A stretch of DNA of 64,000 nucleotides from Pseudomonas sivasensis (GTDB taxonomy: Bacteria; Pseudomonadota; Gammaproteobacteria; Pseudomonadales; Pseudomonadaceae). The stretch is from positions 62,001-126,000 of the forward strand of contig NZ_JAAOWU010000003.1 of assembly GCF_013778505.1 (NCBI RefSeq), given 5' to 3'. The translations under genes were made by a program, and so were the position numbers. Positions 35,009 to 45,437 of the stretch are shown one piece after another; within the stretch, counting starts at the first letter, position 1, and each line of letters opens with the position of its first letter. A model generated the notes under the pieces. It was given only the letters and a program-made list of their open reading frames with translations. It did no database searches and had not been told where the DNA came from.

Positions 35009-35962
35009 TCAGCGTGCTCCGGGATCTGCGACTAACCGCCCCGCGTCCTTGGTCAGCGCCTGCAGGAATTCCTGCTGTAGCTCCGGATCATTTCGGGTCA
35101 GCTCAATCAGGCTTTGTTCCAGTTCACTGGCTTCTTCTTCCAAGCCCAGCTCCGACAGACGCTTGACCCGGTGCACCCATTGGCTGACTTCGTCGTCTTC
35201 CAGGTCGTCGTAGATCAGGCCGTGGGCTTCCAGTAACTTGCCGCGCAAGGTACTGCTGATTGCCAGGGTCGAGTCCGAATGTACGTCGTCCTGGCCATCT
35301 TCCACGCTGATCTTCAGCGTCGTGATGCGATTCAGGTCTTGCTCGGCAAACGGGCTGTCCAACAGGTTCAGGCGCAGGACGCCGTTGCGGTCGGTGGTCA
35401 GCTCGTGGATCTTTTTGCCGGCGGTGACCTGCACCGGTCGTTCGCTCCAGGGCAGGCTTGAATACTCCACGCGCTTGTCACGCTGGACTTCATCGATACC
35501 TGCCAGATTCTGTTGCGCCCGGCCGTGGGATTGCACGTTCATGAACGGGTTGAGACCGTCCACGCCGTAAGTCAGCCAGTCGTGGGTCATGCTGGTAGGC
35601 AGGTTGCCGAGGGCGAAGATATTCGCCACGTTGGCACCCGCGCCCGCCACCAATGCCACCGCACCCAGGGGCAACTCATAGAGTTTGCGCCAGGGCTGGT
35701 AAGGCGTGTAGCGGTCGTAGCGACGGGTGACTTCGAATTCGGTGACCTCGAAAGTCTTCTGCTCGTGAATGCGAACCCGGCGTTGCGGCAGTTCCAGCAC
35801 TTTGGGATCGCCTACATCGATCTGCAGACTGTGGTCGAGCAACTTACGCTCGACCCGCTCCTCGTGCTCACTGCGTTGCGACATCTGGTTGGCGCAGCCG
35901 CTGACCAGCAGGGCGCCGCACAAGGCGGCACCCCCCAGGGCTCTGGTGTTTCGCTTGAACAT
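35009..35962 (-). CDS. Predicted lipoprotein of unknown function
   Basis: The 317-residue protein has a lipoprotein signal peptide (MFKRNTRALGGAALCGALLVSGC) with lipobox LVSGC, then a mostly hydrophilic body with one hydrophobic stretch (LPLGAVALVAGAGANVANIFALG, near residues 98-120). The C-terminus is acidic and helical (RLSELGLEEEASELEQSLIEL). I do not recognise a domain. It follows proS by 20 bases, a pairing that recurs in Pseudomonas, so the two are probably co-transcribed; no functional link is evident. Confidence 0.8.
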   Translation of the reverse strand: MFKRNTRALGGAALCGALLVSGCANQMSQRSEHEERVERKLLDHSLQIDVGDPKVLELPQRRVRIHEQKTFEVTEFEVTRRYDRYTPYQPWRKLYELPLGAVALVAGAGANVANIFALGNLPTSMTHDWLTYGVDGLNPFMNVQSHGRAQQNLAGIDEVQRDKRVEYSSLPWSERPVQVTAGKKIHELTTDRNGVLRLNLLDSPFAEQDLNRITTLKISVEDGQDDVHSDSTLAISSTLRGKLLEAHGLIYDDLEDDEVSQWVHRVKRLSELGLEEEASELEQSLIELTRNDPELQQEFLQALTKDAGRLVADPGAR

Positions 35963-35982
35963 GACTTCTCTTGATCTGGTTT

Positions 35983-37698
35983 TCAGCGACGAATACGCGC
36001 CTGAAGGAAAGACAGCACGTCAGCCACCGGTAATGGTTGGGCTTCGGCTTCGGTCCGGCTCTTGTATTCCAGATTGCCATCGGCCAGGCCGCGGTCACTG
36101 ACCACGATCCGGTGCGGGATGCCAATCAGTTCCATGTCGGCGAACTTGATGCCCGGGCTGGTTTTCTTGTCCCGGTCATCGAGCAGCACTTCAAAACCGG
36201 CGGCCGTCAGTTCGGCATACAGTTTGTCGGTGGCTTCGCGTACTTGCTCGGTTTCGTAACGCAGCGGTACGAGCGCGATCTGGAACGGTGCCAGGGTGTC
36301 GCTCCAGATGATGCCTTTCTCATCGTTGTTCTGCTCGATAGCAGCAGCAACCACGCGGGATACGCCAATGCCGTAGCAACCCATGTCCAGGGTGATCGGC
36401 TTGCCGTTTTCGCCCAGCACTTCGCACTTCATCGCCTTGCTGTACTTGTTGCCCAGCTGGAAGATGTGCCCGACTTCGATGCCGCGCTTGATTTCCAGGG
36501 TGCCCTTGCCATCCGGGCTTGGGTCGCCGGCGACGACGTTGCGCAGGTCCGCTACGGTCGGAACTGGCAGGTCACGTTCCCAGTTCACGCCGAAATAGTG
36601 CTTATCGTCGATGTTCGCGCCGATACCGAAGTCGCTCATCAACTCTACCGAACGGTCGATGATGATCGGCAGTGGCAGGTTCAGCGGGCCGAGGGAACCG
36701 GCGCCGGCGCCAATGGCGTTGCGCAGTTCGTCGTCGGTGGCCATGACCAGCGGGCTGGCCACGCCAGGCTGCTGGGCAGCCTTGATTTCGTTGAGTTCGT
36801 GGTCGCCACGGATCACCAGGGCGATCAGCTTGCCTTCTTCCTCGGCGCGCACGATCAGGGTCTTGATGGTCTTTTCAATCGGCAGATTGAATTTTTCCAC
36901 CAGGGCCGCGATGGTCTTGGTTTCCGGCGTGTCCACCAGGCGCAGTTCTTCTGCCGGCGCTGGGCGCGAGGTTTCGCGCGGTACGGCTTCGGCTTTCTCG
37001 ATGTTCGCCGCGTAGTCGGAACCGTTGCTGAACGCGATATCGTCTTCGCCGGATTCAGCCAGTACGTGGAACTCGTGGGAGCCGGCACCGCCGATGGAGC
37101 CATTGTCCGCTTCAACTGCCCGGAACTTCAGGCCCAAGCGCGTGAACACATTGCTGTAAGCCTGGTGCATACGATCGTAGGTGACCTGAAGCGATGCCTG
37201 GTCAGCGTGGAACGAATAGGCGTCCTTCATGATGAATTCGCGGCCGCGCATCAAACCGAAGCGTGGGCGGATTTCATCACGGAATTTGGTCTGGATCTGA
37301 TACAGGTTCAGCGGCAGCTGCTTATAGCTGCTCAGCTCGTTGCGCATCAGGTCGGTGATCACTTCTTCGTGGGTCGGGCCAGCGCAGAAGTCGCGGCCAT
37401 GACGGTCTTTGAAGCGCAGCAACTCAGGGCCGTACTCTTCCCAGCGCCCGGATTCCTGCCACAACTCAGCCGGTTGGGTGCTCGGCATCAACACTTCGAG
37501 AGAGCCGGCGGCGTTCATTTCTTCACGAACGATGGCTTCGACCTTGCGCATCACCTTCAAGCCCATGGGCAGCCAGGTGTACAGGCCGGAGGCCAGTTTG
37601 CGGATCATGCCGGCGCGCAGCATCAGCTGATGGCTGATCACGACCGCGTCGGAAGGCGTTTCTTTCTGTGTGGCGAGCAAATATTGACTGGTACGCAT
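35983..37698 (-). CDS. proS: Prolyl-tRNA synthetase
   Basis: The bacterial-type class II synthetase of 571 residues charges tRNA-Pro. It begins [44 protein letters not shown], with motif 2 ([26 protein letters not shown]), a YbaK-like editing domain (about 220-400) that removes mischarged alanine, motif 3 ([16 protein letters not shown]) and the anticodon-binding domain. The ATG at 37698 is chosen by similarity; the frame is open further upstream without a matching N-terminus. Confidence 0.97.
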   Translation of the reverse strand: MRTSQYLLATQKETPSDAVVISHQLMLRAGMIRKLASGLYTWLPMGLKVMRKVEAIVREEMNAAGSLEVLMPSTQPAELWQESGRWEEYGPELLRFKDRHGRDFCAGPTHEEVITDLMRNELSSYKQLPLNLYQIQTKFRDEIRPRFGLMRGREFIMKDAYSFHADQASLQVTYDRMHQAYSNVFTRLGLKFRAVEADNGSIGGAGSHEFHVLAESGEDDIAFSNGSDYAANIEKAEAVPRETSRPAPAEELRLVDTPETKTIAALVEKFNLPIEKTIKTLIVRAEEEGKLIALVIRGDHELNEIKAAQQPGVASPLVMATDDELRNAIGAGAGSLGPLNLPLPIIIDRSVELMSDFGIGANIDDKHYFGVNWERDLPVPTVADLRNVVAGDPSPDGKGTLEIKRGIEVGHIFQLGNKYSKAMKCEVLGENGKPITLDMGCYGIGVSRVVAAAIEQNNDEKGIIWSDTLAPFQIALVPLRYETEQVREATDKLYAELTAAGFEVLLDDRDKKTSPGIKFADMELIGIPHRIVVSDRGLADGNLEYKSRTEAEAQPLPVADVLSFLQARIRR

Positions 37699-37866
37699 GG
37701 TAGGCCGTTGTCGGTTGCTTGGACTTGAAATGACTTGGGATTGTACGGGCGCAAACTGCCGCCGTACAGGCATCAGAATATAGGGCTGTTTGAAGGAGCG
37801 AGGGGGACGCCTAGTTCTTGCTCGCTATGGGGGCGCCGCAGTCTGGCTTTTAAAGGGCCCCCAAAA

Positions 37867-39399
37867 TCAGTCTTCTGCCGGCGGATTCAACCGAATCCGC
37901 CGATTCTCCTGAAACCAGTGCAACGCAATCAGCAGCAGCGTCGGCACCCCCAGCATGCAGGTGATCAGGAAGAAGTTGTGATATCCGAACTTCTCCACCA
38001 TCACCCCCGAATACCCACCGATCAGGCGCGGCAGCAGGAGCATGATCGAACTGAGCAAGGCATATTGAGTGGCGGAAAACTTGAGGTTGGTAAGGCTCGA
38101 CAGGTAAGCCACAAATGCCGAGGTGGCCAGGCCGGAGCTGAAGTTGTCCAGGGAGATGGTGAAGATCAGCATCTGCAGGTCGGGGCCCATGTCTGCGAGC
38201 ATCACGAATAGCAGGTTGGTGCCGGCCGACAGGACACCGCCGATAAACAGGATCGGCAGGATGCCGAACCGCACAATCAGCAAACCACCCATGCCGGCGC
38301 CGAGCAGGGTCATGATCAGGCCGAAGATCTTGCTGACCCCGGCGATCTGATCCTTGGTAAAGCCCTGGTCGATGTAGAACACGTTGGCCATCACGCCCAT
38401 CACGGTGTCGGACATGCGATAGGTGGCGATTAGCCCGAGCAGCAGCAGTGCCTGCCAGCGGTAGCGCAGGATAAAGTCGTTGACCGGTGTCAGCACCGGC
38501 GCCAGGCCGCGACGGCCCATGGTCGAGAGGCACAGGGCGGTGAGGATGATATAGAGAATGGCGCGCAGGAACGCGCGGTCCTCCATCAGCAGGTCCCACA
38601 CGCTGGTGTCGTGGAACACCACGCTTCCGAAGTCGGTGTTGTACAACTGGGTAAACATGGCGGGCACTGACACCAGCAGAACGATCAGCACAAACACCGA
38701 CATCAGTTGGTGCATGAAACTGTAGCGCCCGGCCTGCAGCTGGGTGCGCAATGGCACATTGGGTTCGCGCATGAACAGGGTGGTCAGCAGCGCCGGGATC
38801 ATCAGCACGCCGAACAGCACATAGGTGCCGGTCCACGCCGAGTGTTTATAGTTGAAGCCGGTGGAGCCAAAGCCTTCGGCAAAGAACAGTGCACCCGCCG
38901 TGGCCAGCAGGGCGGCTATGCGGTAGCCGGACATATAGCTGGCGGCCAGCGCGGCCTGGCGGCTGTCGTCGGCGATTTCCAGGCGATAGGCGTCGACCGC
39001 GATGTCTTGGGTGGCGGACGCGAAGGCGACGACGACGGCAATAGCGATCAGCCAGGACAAATGTTTCTGCGGGTCGCAGAAACCCATGCCGATCAATCCA
39101 AGGATCACCAGCGACTGGGCCAATACCAGCCAGGAACGACGCCGTCCAAGTTTGCCGAGCAGCGGCAGGCGCCATTGGTCGAGCAGTGGTGACCAGACCC
39201 ATTTGAAGGCGTACGCCAGACCGATCAGGCTCGCATAGCCGATGGTCTCGCGGGCCACACCGGCCTCGCGCAGCCACACCGAAAGCGTCGAGAACACCAA
39301 CATGTAAGGCATGCCGGCGGCAAAGCCGAGCAACAACAGCACTAACGTCGAGGGGCTGGCATAGGCGGCGAGCGCGGCGCGCCAGGTTTTACGGGGCAT
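37867..39399 (-). CDS. ampG: AmpG-type muropeptide transporter
   Basis: A 510-residue MFS permease of the AmpG family, which brings GlcNAc-anhydromuropeptides from the periplasm for cell-wall recycling and, in many bacteria, AmpC induction. AmpG features are LLLGFAAGMPYMLVFSTLSVWLREAGV, GLAYAFKWVWSPLLDQWRLP, GRRRSWLVLAQSLV and ASATQDIAVDAYRLE. Pseudomonads can carry two AmpG homologues; which one this is cannot be decided here. No peptidoglycan gene adjoins it. Confidence 0.9.
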   Translation of the reverse strand: MPRKTWRAALAAYASPSTLVLLLLGFAAGMPYMLVFSTLSVWLREAGVARETIGYASLIGLAYAFKWVWSPLLDQWRLPLLGKLGRRRSWLVLAQSLVILGLIGMGFCDPQKHLSWLIAIAVVVAFASATQDIAVDAYRLEIADDSRQAALAASYMSGYRIAALLATAGALFFAEGFGSTGFNYKHSAWTGTYVLFGVLMIPALLTTLFMREPNVPLRTQLQAGRYSFMHQLMSVFVLIVLLVSVPAMFTQLYNTDFGSVVFHDTSVWDLLMEDRAFLRAILYIILTALCLSTMGRRGLAPVLTPVNDFILRYRWQALLLLGLIATYRMSDTVMGVMANVFYIDQGFTKDQIAGVSKIFGLIMTLLGAGMGGLLIVRFGILPILFIGGVLSAGTNLLFVMLADMGPDLQMLIFTISLDNFSSGLATSAFVAYLSSLTNLKFSATQYALLSSIMLLLPRLIGGYSGVMVEKFGYHNFFLITCMLGVPTLLLIALHWFQENRRIRLNPPAED

Positions 39400-39442
39400 G
39401 GGCTGGAGTCTGCCTCAGGTTTGCGGAAACAAAGCGCGCACT

Positions 39443-39826
39443 CTAACCGCTGTGCTCTACCGGGCGCCAGCCATGGCGCTGAATATCCACGCGATTATTA
39501 CGGACAGTGACGCCTTCATCGCGCAAACGCGCGCGCTGCTCGTCGCCCGAGGCGCTGCCCACCGGCAGGCTTATCCGACCGCCGGCACCCAGCACGCGAT
39601 GCCAGGGCAATGTGGTGCCTTCTGGGAGTTGGCTCAAGGTGCGCCCCACCCAGCGTGCAGCGCGGCCCAGCCCGGCCAGTTGCGCCAGCTCGCCGTAACT
39701 CACCACGCAGCCGGCGGGGACTTGCGCCAATGTCAGGTACAACGCGGTACGGCGCATCTCGGCCGCGTTTTGCGGGGTGTCGGCAGATTGATTCACTGAG
39801 GTGCTATCCGTTGAAAATGTCGGCAT
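39443..39826 (-). CDS. Alkyltransferase-like protein (Atl, MGMT family)
   Basis: The 127-residue protein has the DNA-binding fold of O6-alkylguanine alkyltransferases (GCVVSYGELAQLAGLGRAARWVG) but the active-site PCHRV is PWHRV, so the methyl-accepting cysteine is gone. Such Atl proteins bind alkylated DNA and hand it to nucleotide-excision repair. The start is uncertain: ATG 39826 gives the length above, and ATG 39757 (MRRTALYLTL) gives a core protein of 104 residues closer to family size. Confidence 0.87.
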   Translation of the reverse strand: MPTFSTDSTSVNQSADTPQNAAEMRRTALYLTLAQVPAGCVVSYGELAQLAGLGRAARWVGRTLSQLPEGTTLPWHRVLGAGGRISLPVGSASGDEQRARLRDEGVTVRNNRVDIQRHGWRPVEHSG

Positions 39827-39959
39827 ATCTGTAAGAAATATGCTGTAAGCAGGGTGTTGAGAATTGAACTCAATACAGATCCTTGAGTCAGTCCTTGCTA
39901 ACACGTCATCTAAGACGATAATGCCCTCTTTTCGCCAAAACCGAGCCTCGAATCCGCAT

Positions 39960-40967
39960 ATGTTGTCCAGAACCCTGCTGTGCCTTGCTGTTTTCAGCGC
40001 CTCAACACCTTTGCTCGCCGATACCGTCTGGTTGAAGAACGGTGACCGCCTGACCGGCAAGATCAAGGTATTTGACGGTGGCAAGCTGCTGATCCAGACC
40101 GACTACGCGGGTGCAATCCCGGTGGACTGGAAGCAGGTTAAAACCCTGGAGAGCGACCAGGAGTTGTTGGTCAAGCAGGACGCCTACACTGGCGAGAAGG
40201 CTAAATCCCTCAAAGCTGCGGATGATGGCAAAGTGGTGCTGGCCAATGGCGAAGCGCCCAAGACTGTAGAACTGGCCAGCATCCAGCAGATCATCAAGCC
40301 CAAGCCTGTGATCGAAGACCTGGTGTGGAAGGGCAACGTCGACATGGCGCTGGACTACAAACGCGCCGAGAACGACACCAACGACTACGATATCGACTTC
40401 AAAACCACTGCCCGCCATGGCCAGTGGCGGCATACCGGTCAAGGTGAGTACAACCGCGAATTCCAGGACGACGTGACCACCACCGACAACTGGGCTTTGG
40501 AATACGACCTGGACCGGTTCATCACCGAGCATTGGTTCTGGCAAGGGCGTTTGACCTACAAGCGCGACAAAGTGGAAGACCTTGCGCGTCAACGCACGGT
40601 CGGTACCGGTCCGGGCTACCAGTTCTGGGACGACGAATTGGGTGCGTTCTCCCTGGGGTCGCTGGTCAACCGCACCGATTATGAATATGCCGATGGCGGT
40701 AAGGACAACTTCTATTCCCTGGCTATGAAGTGGAACTACAACCGCTATCTGGTGGGCAAGACCGTCGAGTTCTTCACCACTGGCGAACTGGGCAAGCCTA
40801 TCGATGCGCCCGCGGATTACTCTCTGGATGCGGAAGTCGGCCTGCGCTACAAGGTCACCGAGTGGGCTTCCCTCAATCTCAAGGCCGAGCGCGACGTTAT
40901 CAGTGGCGACTCGGAAAGCAGTTTGAGCAAGACCCGCTACACCGCAGGCTTCGGCGTGGCCTGGTAA
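39960..40967 (+). CDS. DUF481-family outer-membrane protein
   Basis: The protein (335 residues from the ATG at 39960; an ATG at 39921 is possible) has a signal peptide (MLSRTLLCLAVFSASTPLLAD). A short soluble part, DTVWLKNGDRLTGKIKVFDGGKLLI, follows, and then a DUF481 region rich in alternating hydrophobic and aromatic residues (LEYDLDRFITEHWFWQGRL, YSLAMKWNYNRYLVGKTVEF) that ends in the terminal aromatic AGFGVAW. This pattern indicates an outer-membrane beta-barrel. The function of the family is not known. It is divergent from the Atl gene. Confidence 0.85.
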   Translation: MLSRTLLCLAVFSASTPLLADTVWLKNGDRLTGKIKVFDGGKLLIQTDYAGAIPVDWKQVKTLESDQELLVKQDAYTGEKAKSLKAADDGKVVLANGEAPKTVELASIQQIIKPKPVIEDLVWKGNVDMALDYKRAENDTNDYDIDFKTTARHGQWRHTGQGEYNREFQDDVTTTDNWALEYDLDRFITEHWFWQGRLTYKRDKVEDLARQRTVGTGPGYQFWDDELGAFSLGSLVNRTDYEYADGGKDNFYSLAMKWNYNRYLVGKTVEFFTTGELGKPIDAPADYSLDAEVGLRYKVTEWASLNLKAERDVISGDSESSLSKTRYTAGFGVAW

Positions 40968-41073
40968 TAAGGCTGCATAAAACCTGCTTGGCAACCTGCG
41001 CGGATATTGATTACCTTGTGTTGCGATCCATTCCCATATGGGTTGGGCGGTTGAATACCCGAGGAGTCTCACG

Positions 41074-41805
41074 TTGAGCGCGCACGTTGCCAAGAACGCC
41101 CGAGAGATATTGCTCAAGGAATACCGTGGGGCTCTCGCCACACAGTCAAAAGCCATGCCGGGTTTTCCCTTTGGCTCGGTCGTGCCGTACTGCCTGGACG
41201 AACAGGGTCGCCCGCTGATCCTGATCAGCCGTATCGCCCAGCACACCCACAACCTGCAAAAAGACCCCAAGTGCTCGCTGCTCGTGGGCGAACGTGAGGC
41301 CGACGATGTGCAAGCCGTTGGGCGTCTGACCTACCTGGGTGAAGCCGAGAAGTTGGAGGAGGGCGCCGCCATCGAGGCTGCCGCCGAGCGCTATTACCGC
41401 TACTTTCCCGATTCTGCCAACTACCATAAAGCTCACGATTTCGACTTTTGGGTGCTCAAGCCGGTGCGCCACCGTTACATCGGCGGCTTTGGCGCGATTC
41501 ACTGGGTCGACCAGTTGACCCTCGCCAACCCGTTCGCGGGCAAGGCTGAGCGAAGCATGATCGAGCACATGAACAGCGATCACACCAAGGCCATCGCCCA
41601 TTACGTTCAGCTTGCCGGCCTGCCTGCCGTGGAGCCCGCGCAATTGGCCGGTATCGACAGCGAAGGCATGCACCTGCGTATCGGCCAAGCCCTGTACTGG
41701 CTGCCGTTTGCCGAGCCTTGCAACACGCCGACACAAGTACGCGAAGCCCTGGTTTCATTGGCCCACGCCGAAGCCTGGCCGAAAAAAGCCGCGGCTGACG
41801 CTTGA
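41074..41805 (+). CDS. HugZ-type haem-utilisation protein (split-barrel FMN-binding fold)
   Basis: The 243-residue protein has an N-terminal pyridoxamine-phosphate-oxidase-like split barrel (TQSKAMPGFPFGSVVPYCLDEQGRPLILIS, ISRIAQHTHNLQKDPKCSLLVGE) and a C-terminal DUF2470 domain (MIEHMNSDHTKAIAHYVQLAG). HugZ/HutZ-like members bind haem and are tied to its use or degradation. The TTG at 41074 is the likely start: GAGGAG stands seven bases ahead of it, and homologues begin at this residue. An upstream ATG at 41038 lacks such a site. Confidence 0.87.
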   Translation: MSAHVAKNAREILLKEYRGALATQSKAMPGFPFGSVVPYCLDEQGRPLILISRIAQHTHNLQKDPKCSLLVGEREADDVQAVGRLTYLGEAEKLEEGAAIEAAAERYYRYFPDSANYHKAHDFDFWVLKPVRHRYIGGFGAIHWVDQLTLANPFAGKAERSMIEHMNSDHTKAIAHYVQLAGLPAVEPAQLAGIDSEGMHLRIGQALYWLPFAEPCNTPTQVREALVSLAHAEAWPKKAAADA

Positions 41806-41871
41806 ATTCACGAAACGGCGACGTCATCTAAGGTGGACTGGCAAGGCATTCTTGCGTTGAGGAACCATTTG

Positions 41872-42348
41872 ATGCGCCCTTTTTTATTGCTCTTTCTGCT
41901 GTTCCCGGTGTTGGAGCTGTTCGTATTCGTTCAAGTCAGCAGTGCGATCGGGTTTTTCCCGGCCCTGTTGCTGATCATTCTCGGCTCGATGCTTGGCGTT
42001 CTGGTGCTGCGCGTCGCCGGCCTGGCAACGGCACTGCGTGCCCGTGAAAGCCTGAACCGTGGCGAACTACCGGCCCAGACCATGCTTGAAGGTCTGATGA
42101 TGGCCCTGGCGGGTGGCCTGTTGATCCTGCCGGGTTTCGTCAGCGATGTTGTCGGGCTGTTCCTGCTGCTGCCGTTCACTCGCAAACTTCTGGCGGGCAA
42201 GATGCGCCAGCGCGCCGAAGAGGCGGCGATTCGCCAGCGTGCGTTCGCAGACGACCTGCAACCCCGTGGTGGCCCGGCTCCGCGCCAGCCTTTGGGGCGT
42301 GAAGGCGATGTGATCGAAGGTGAGTTCGAACACCGCGACAGCAAATAA
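41872..42348 (+). CDS. fxsA: FxsA family membrane protein
   Basis: The 158-residue inner-membrane protein has three or four helices: MRPFLLLFLLFPVLELFVFVQVSSAIGF at the start, then LIILGSMLGVLVLR and GGLLILPGFVSDVVGLFLLLPFTR, the family's hallmark. The tail is hydrophilic. FxsA was named for relieving exclusion of phage T7 by F plasmid when overproduced; its normal role is unclear. The ATG at 41872 follows GAGGAA at eight bases. Its place just ahead of groES is common in gamma-proteobacteria. Confidence 0.9.
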   Translation: MRPFLLLFLLFPVLELFVFVQVSSAIGFFPALLLIILGSMLGVLVLRVAGLATALRARESLNRGELPAQTMLEGLMMALAGGLLILPGFVSDVVGLFLLLPFTRKLLAGKMRQRAEEAAIRQRAFADDLQPRGGPAPRQPLGREGDVIEGEFEHRDSK

Positions 42349-42360
42349 CCGCTTTATTGA

Positions 42361-42390
42361 CACGGCACCTGCGGGTGCCGTGTTGCTTTT
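42361..42390 (+). terminator. Terminator after fxsA
   Basis: CACGGCACC and GGTGCCGTG form the stem around TGCG, followed by TTGCTTTT. It lies 12 bases beyond the fxsA stop. Confidence 0.8.
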
Positions 42391-42424
42391 ATCGCTCGGC
42401 AACTGCAAAAAAATTCCGCCGATC

Positions 42425-42455
42425 GCCCTTGTAATAAGCTTATGCGCCCTTATGT
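42425..42455 (+). promoter_or_regulatory. Candidate heat-shock (sigma-32) promoter of groESL
   Basis: GCCCTTGTAA (42425-42434) resembles the -35 consensus CCCTTGAA, and GCCCTTATG (42446-42454) resembles the -10 consensus CCCCATTTA; they are separated by about 12 bases. It lies 140 bases ahead of groES. No CIRCE inverted repeat is seen. Confidence 0.5.
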
Positions 42456-42595
42456 AACGGTCACCGCAAGGTTTCTGGTGGCGACACCAGACAGACTTCC
42501 GCGTCTTGCTTGGCGAGGCGCGACCGGCACAGCCGGATAACAACCTGCCGGTACTGACACCGGCCGATGAAAAACACAATTAGGAGAGATCGACA

Positions 42596-42892
42596 ATGAG
42601 CAAGCTTCGTCCTCTGCACGACCGCGTCGTAATCCGTCGCAGCGAAGAAGAAAAGAAAACCGCTGGCGGTATCGTTCTGCCAGGTTCGGCTGCTGAAAAA
42701 GCCAACCACGGTGTGATCGTCGCTGCAGGCCCAGGCAAGACTCTGGAAAACGGTGACGTACGTGCGCTGGCCGTTAAAGTCGGTGACAAGGTTGTATTTG
42801 GCCCTTACTCCGGCAGCAACACTGTGAAAGTCGACGGCGAAGACCTGCTGGTTATGGCTGAGAACGAGATTCTCGCTGTTCTGGAAGACTGA
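42596..42892 (+). CDS. groES: Co-chaperonin GroES
   Basis: GroES caps the GroEL ring. The 98-residue protein starts [21 protein letters not shown], has the mobile loop [15 protein letters not shown] and ends [17 protein letters not shown] lies ahead of the ATG. It is followed after 50 bases by groEL. Confidence 0.98.
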   Translation: MSKLRPLHDRVVIRRSEEEKKTAGGIVLPGSAAEKANHGVIVAAGPGKTLENGDVRALAVKVGDKVVFGPYSGSNTVKVDGEDLLVMAENEILAVLED

Positions 42893-42930
42893 TTTCCCCG
42901 CTCATTTTCCCGTTACTACAAAGTATTTAA

Positions 42931-44589
<1,659 letters not shown>

Positions 44590-44610
44590 GCCAGCCTTAC
44601 CCCTGTACTG

Positions 44611-44650
44611 AAAAAGCCCCGCCTGCAGTGATGCAGGCGGGGCTTTTTTG
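44611..44650 (+). terminator. Terminator of groESL
   Basis: AAAAAGCCCCGCCTGCA and TGCAGGCGGGGCTTTTTT form a long G:C-rich stem, 21 bases after the groEL stop. It may also stop the convergent PAP2 gene. Confidence 0.92.
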
Positions 44651-44667
44651 TGGGCGTTGCTTTGGGT

Positions 44668-45387
44668 TCAGGTGTGCGTTGCGCGCTTGGATGGCCGGTA
44701 CAGCAACAGGCAATACAGCCCGAGGCAGATCAGCCAGCAGAAAATCGCCGTCCACACGTTATGGGAAAAGAAGTGTGCGCCTTGCATCATACGGCTTACG
44801 GAAAAGACGCTGCCCAAGCCGACGGCGAAGATGAATGCATAGCGCGCCATGCGCGGCTGCCTGTCCCGCAGTGCAAAAAACAGCGCGAACAAGGCGAACC
44901 CGGTGGCGGCATGACCGCCTGGCCAGCAGCGCCCGGGTTTATCGGTGGGCGGGCGAGGGCTCAGCAGTTTGCTGTAGGTCTCCTGACCGCCGAACTCTTG
45001 GACGCTCCATGGGCACTGGACGCCGGTGATGGTTTTCAGCGGAGAGACAAACGCCGTCGCCAGCCCGAGTGAGAGCACCAGGCAGCCCAGTTCGCGGCGA
45101 TAGGGTTTGAGCCGTTGGAGGACAAACGTGCCGACAAATCCCAGGATCGCCAAGACCGAGAACAGGATGACCAACTCTTTGGCGCGGTCATGCAGGATGT
45201 CTTCGAGGAAGAAACTGTAACGCCCGATGAAACCGCCCTCCGCGCCGTTGTAGAACAGCTTGGCGAGGTCCATGTCCAGCGAGGTTAGCTCCAGCAACAG
45301 CAATAGAAGCGCAGCGCCGCCAGGGATGCCGAGGCATAGCCATAAGTTGAGAGGTTTGGAAGCCGGTACGGCGGGAGTGGTTCGCAT
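44668..45387 (-). CDS. PAP2-family membrane phosphatase with altered catalytic motifs
   Basis: A 239-residue membrane protein with about six helices and a PAP2 domain. The three PAP2 motifs are recognisable but changed: KTITGVQCPW instead of KX6RP, CWPGGHAATGF instead of PSGH, and SRMMQGAHFFSHN instead of SRX5HX3D (last residue His). This subtype occurs in Gram-negative bacteria beside lipid-A or envelope modification genes; a lipid phosphatase role is likely, the substrate unknown. It follows the LTA-synthase-like gene by 50 bases, with a hairpin between, and lies in the ColRS neighbourhood. Confidence 0.82.
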   Translation of the reverse strand: MRTTPAVPASKPLNLWLCLGIPGGAALLLLLLELTSLDMDLAKLFYNGAEGGFIGRYSFFLEDILHDRAKELVILFSVLAILGFVGTFVLQRLKPYRRELGCLVLSLGLATAFVSPLKTITGVQCPWSVQEFGGQETYSKLLSPRPPTDKPGRCWPGGHAATGFALFALFFALRDRQPRMARYAFIFAVGLGSVFSVSRMMQGAHFFSHNVWTAIFCWLICLGLYCLLLYRPSKRATHT

Positions 45388-45406
45388 GGTGAACCCTGGT
45401 GAAACA

Positions 45407-45430
45407 GTCCCGTACTGACCTGTACGGGAC
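45407..45430 (-). terminator. Stem-loop between the sulfatase-fold gene and the PAP2 gene
   Basis: GTCCCGTAC and GTACGGGAC pair perfectly around a six-base loop. On the minus strand only TGTTTCACC follows, so it may attenuate and not fully stop transcription into the PAP2 gene. Confidence 0.5.
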
Positions 45431-45437
45431 GTTTTGG

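Noticed and set aside
36037..37728. Open frame of 563 codons antisense to proS
   Set aside because: It is fully covered by proS, has no recognisable domain and no ribosome-binding site; it is a coding shadow.
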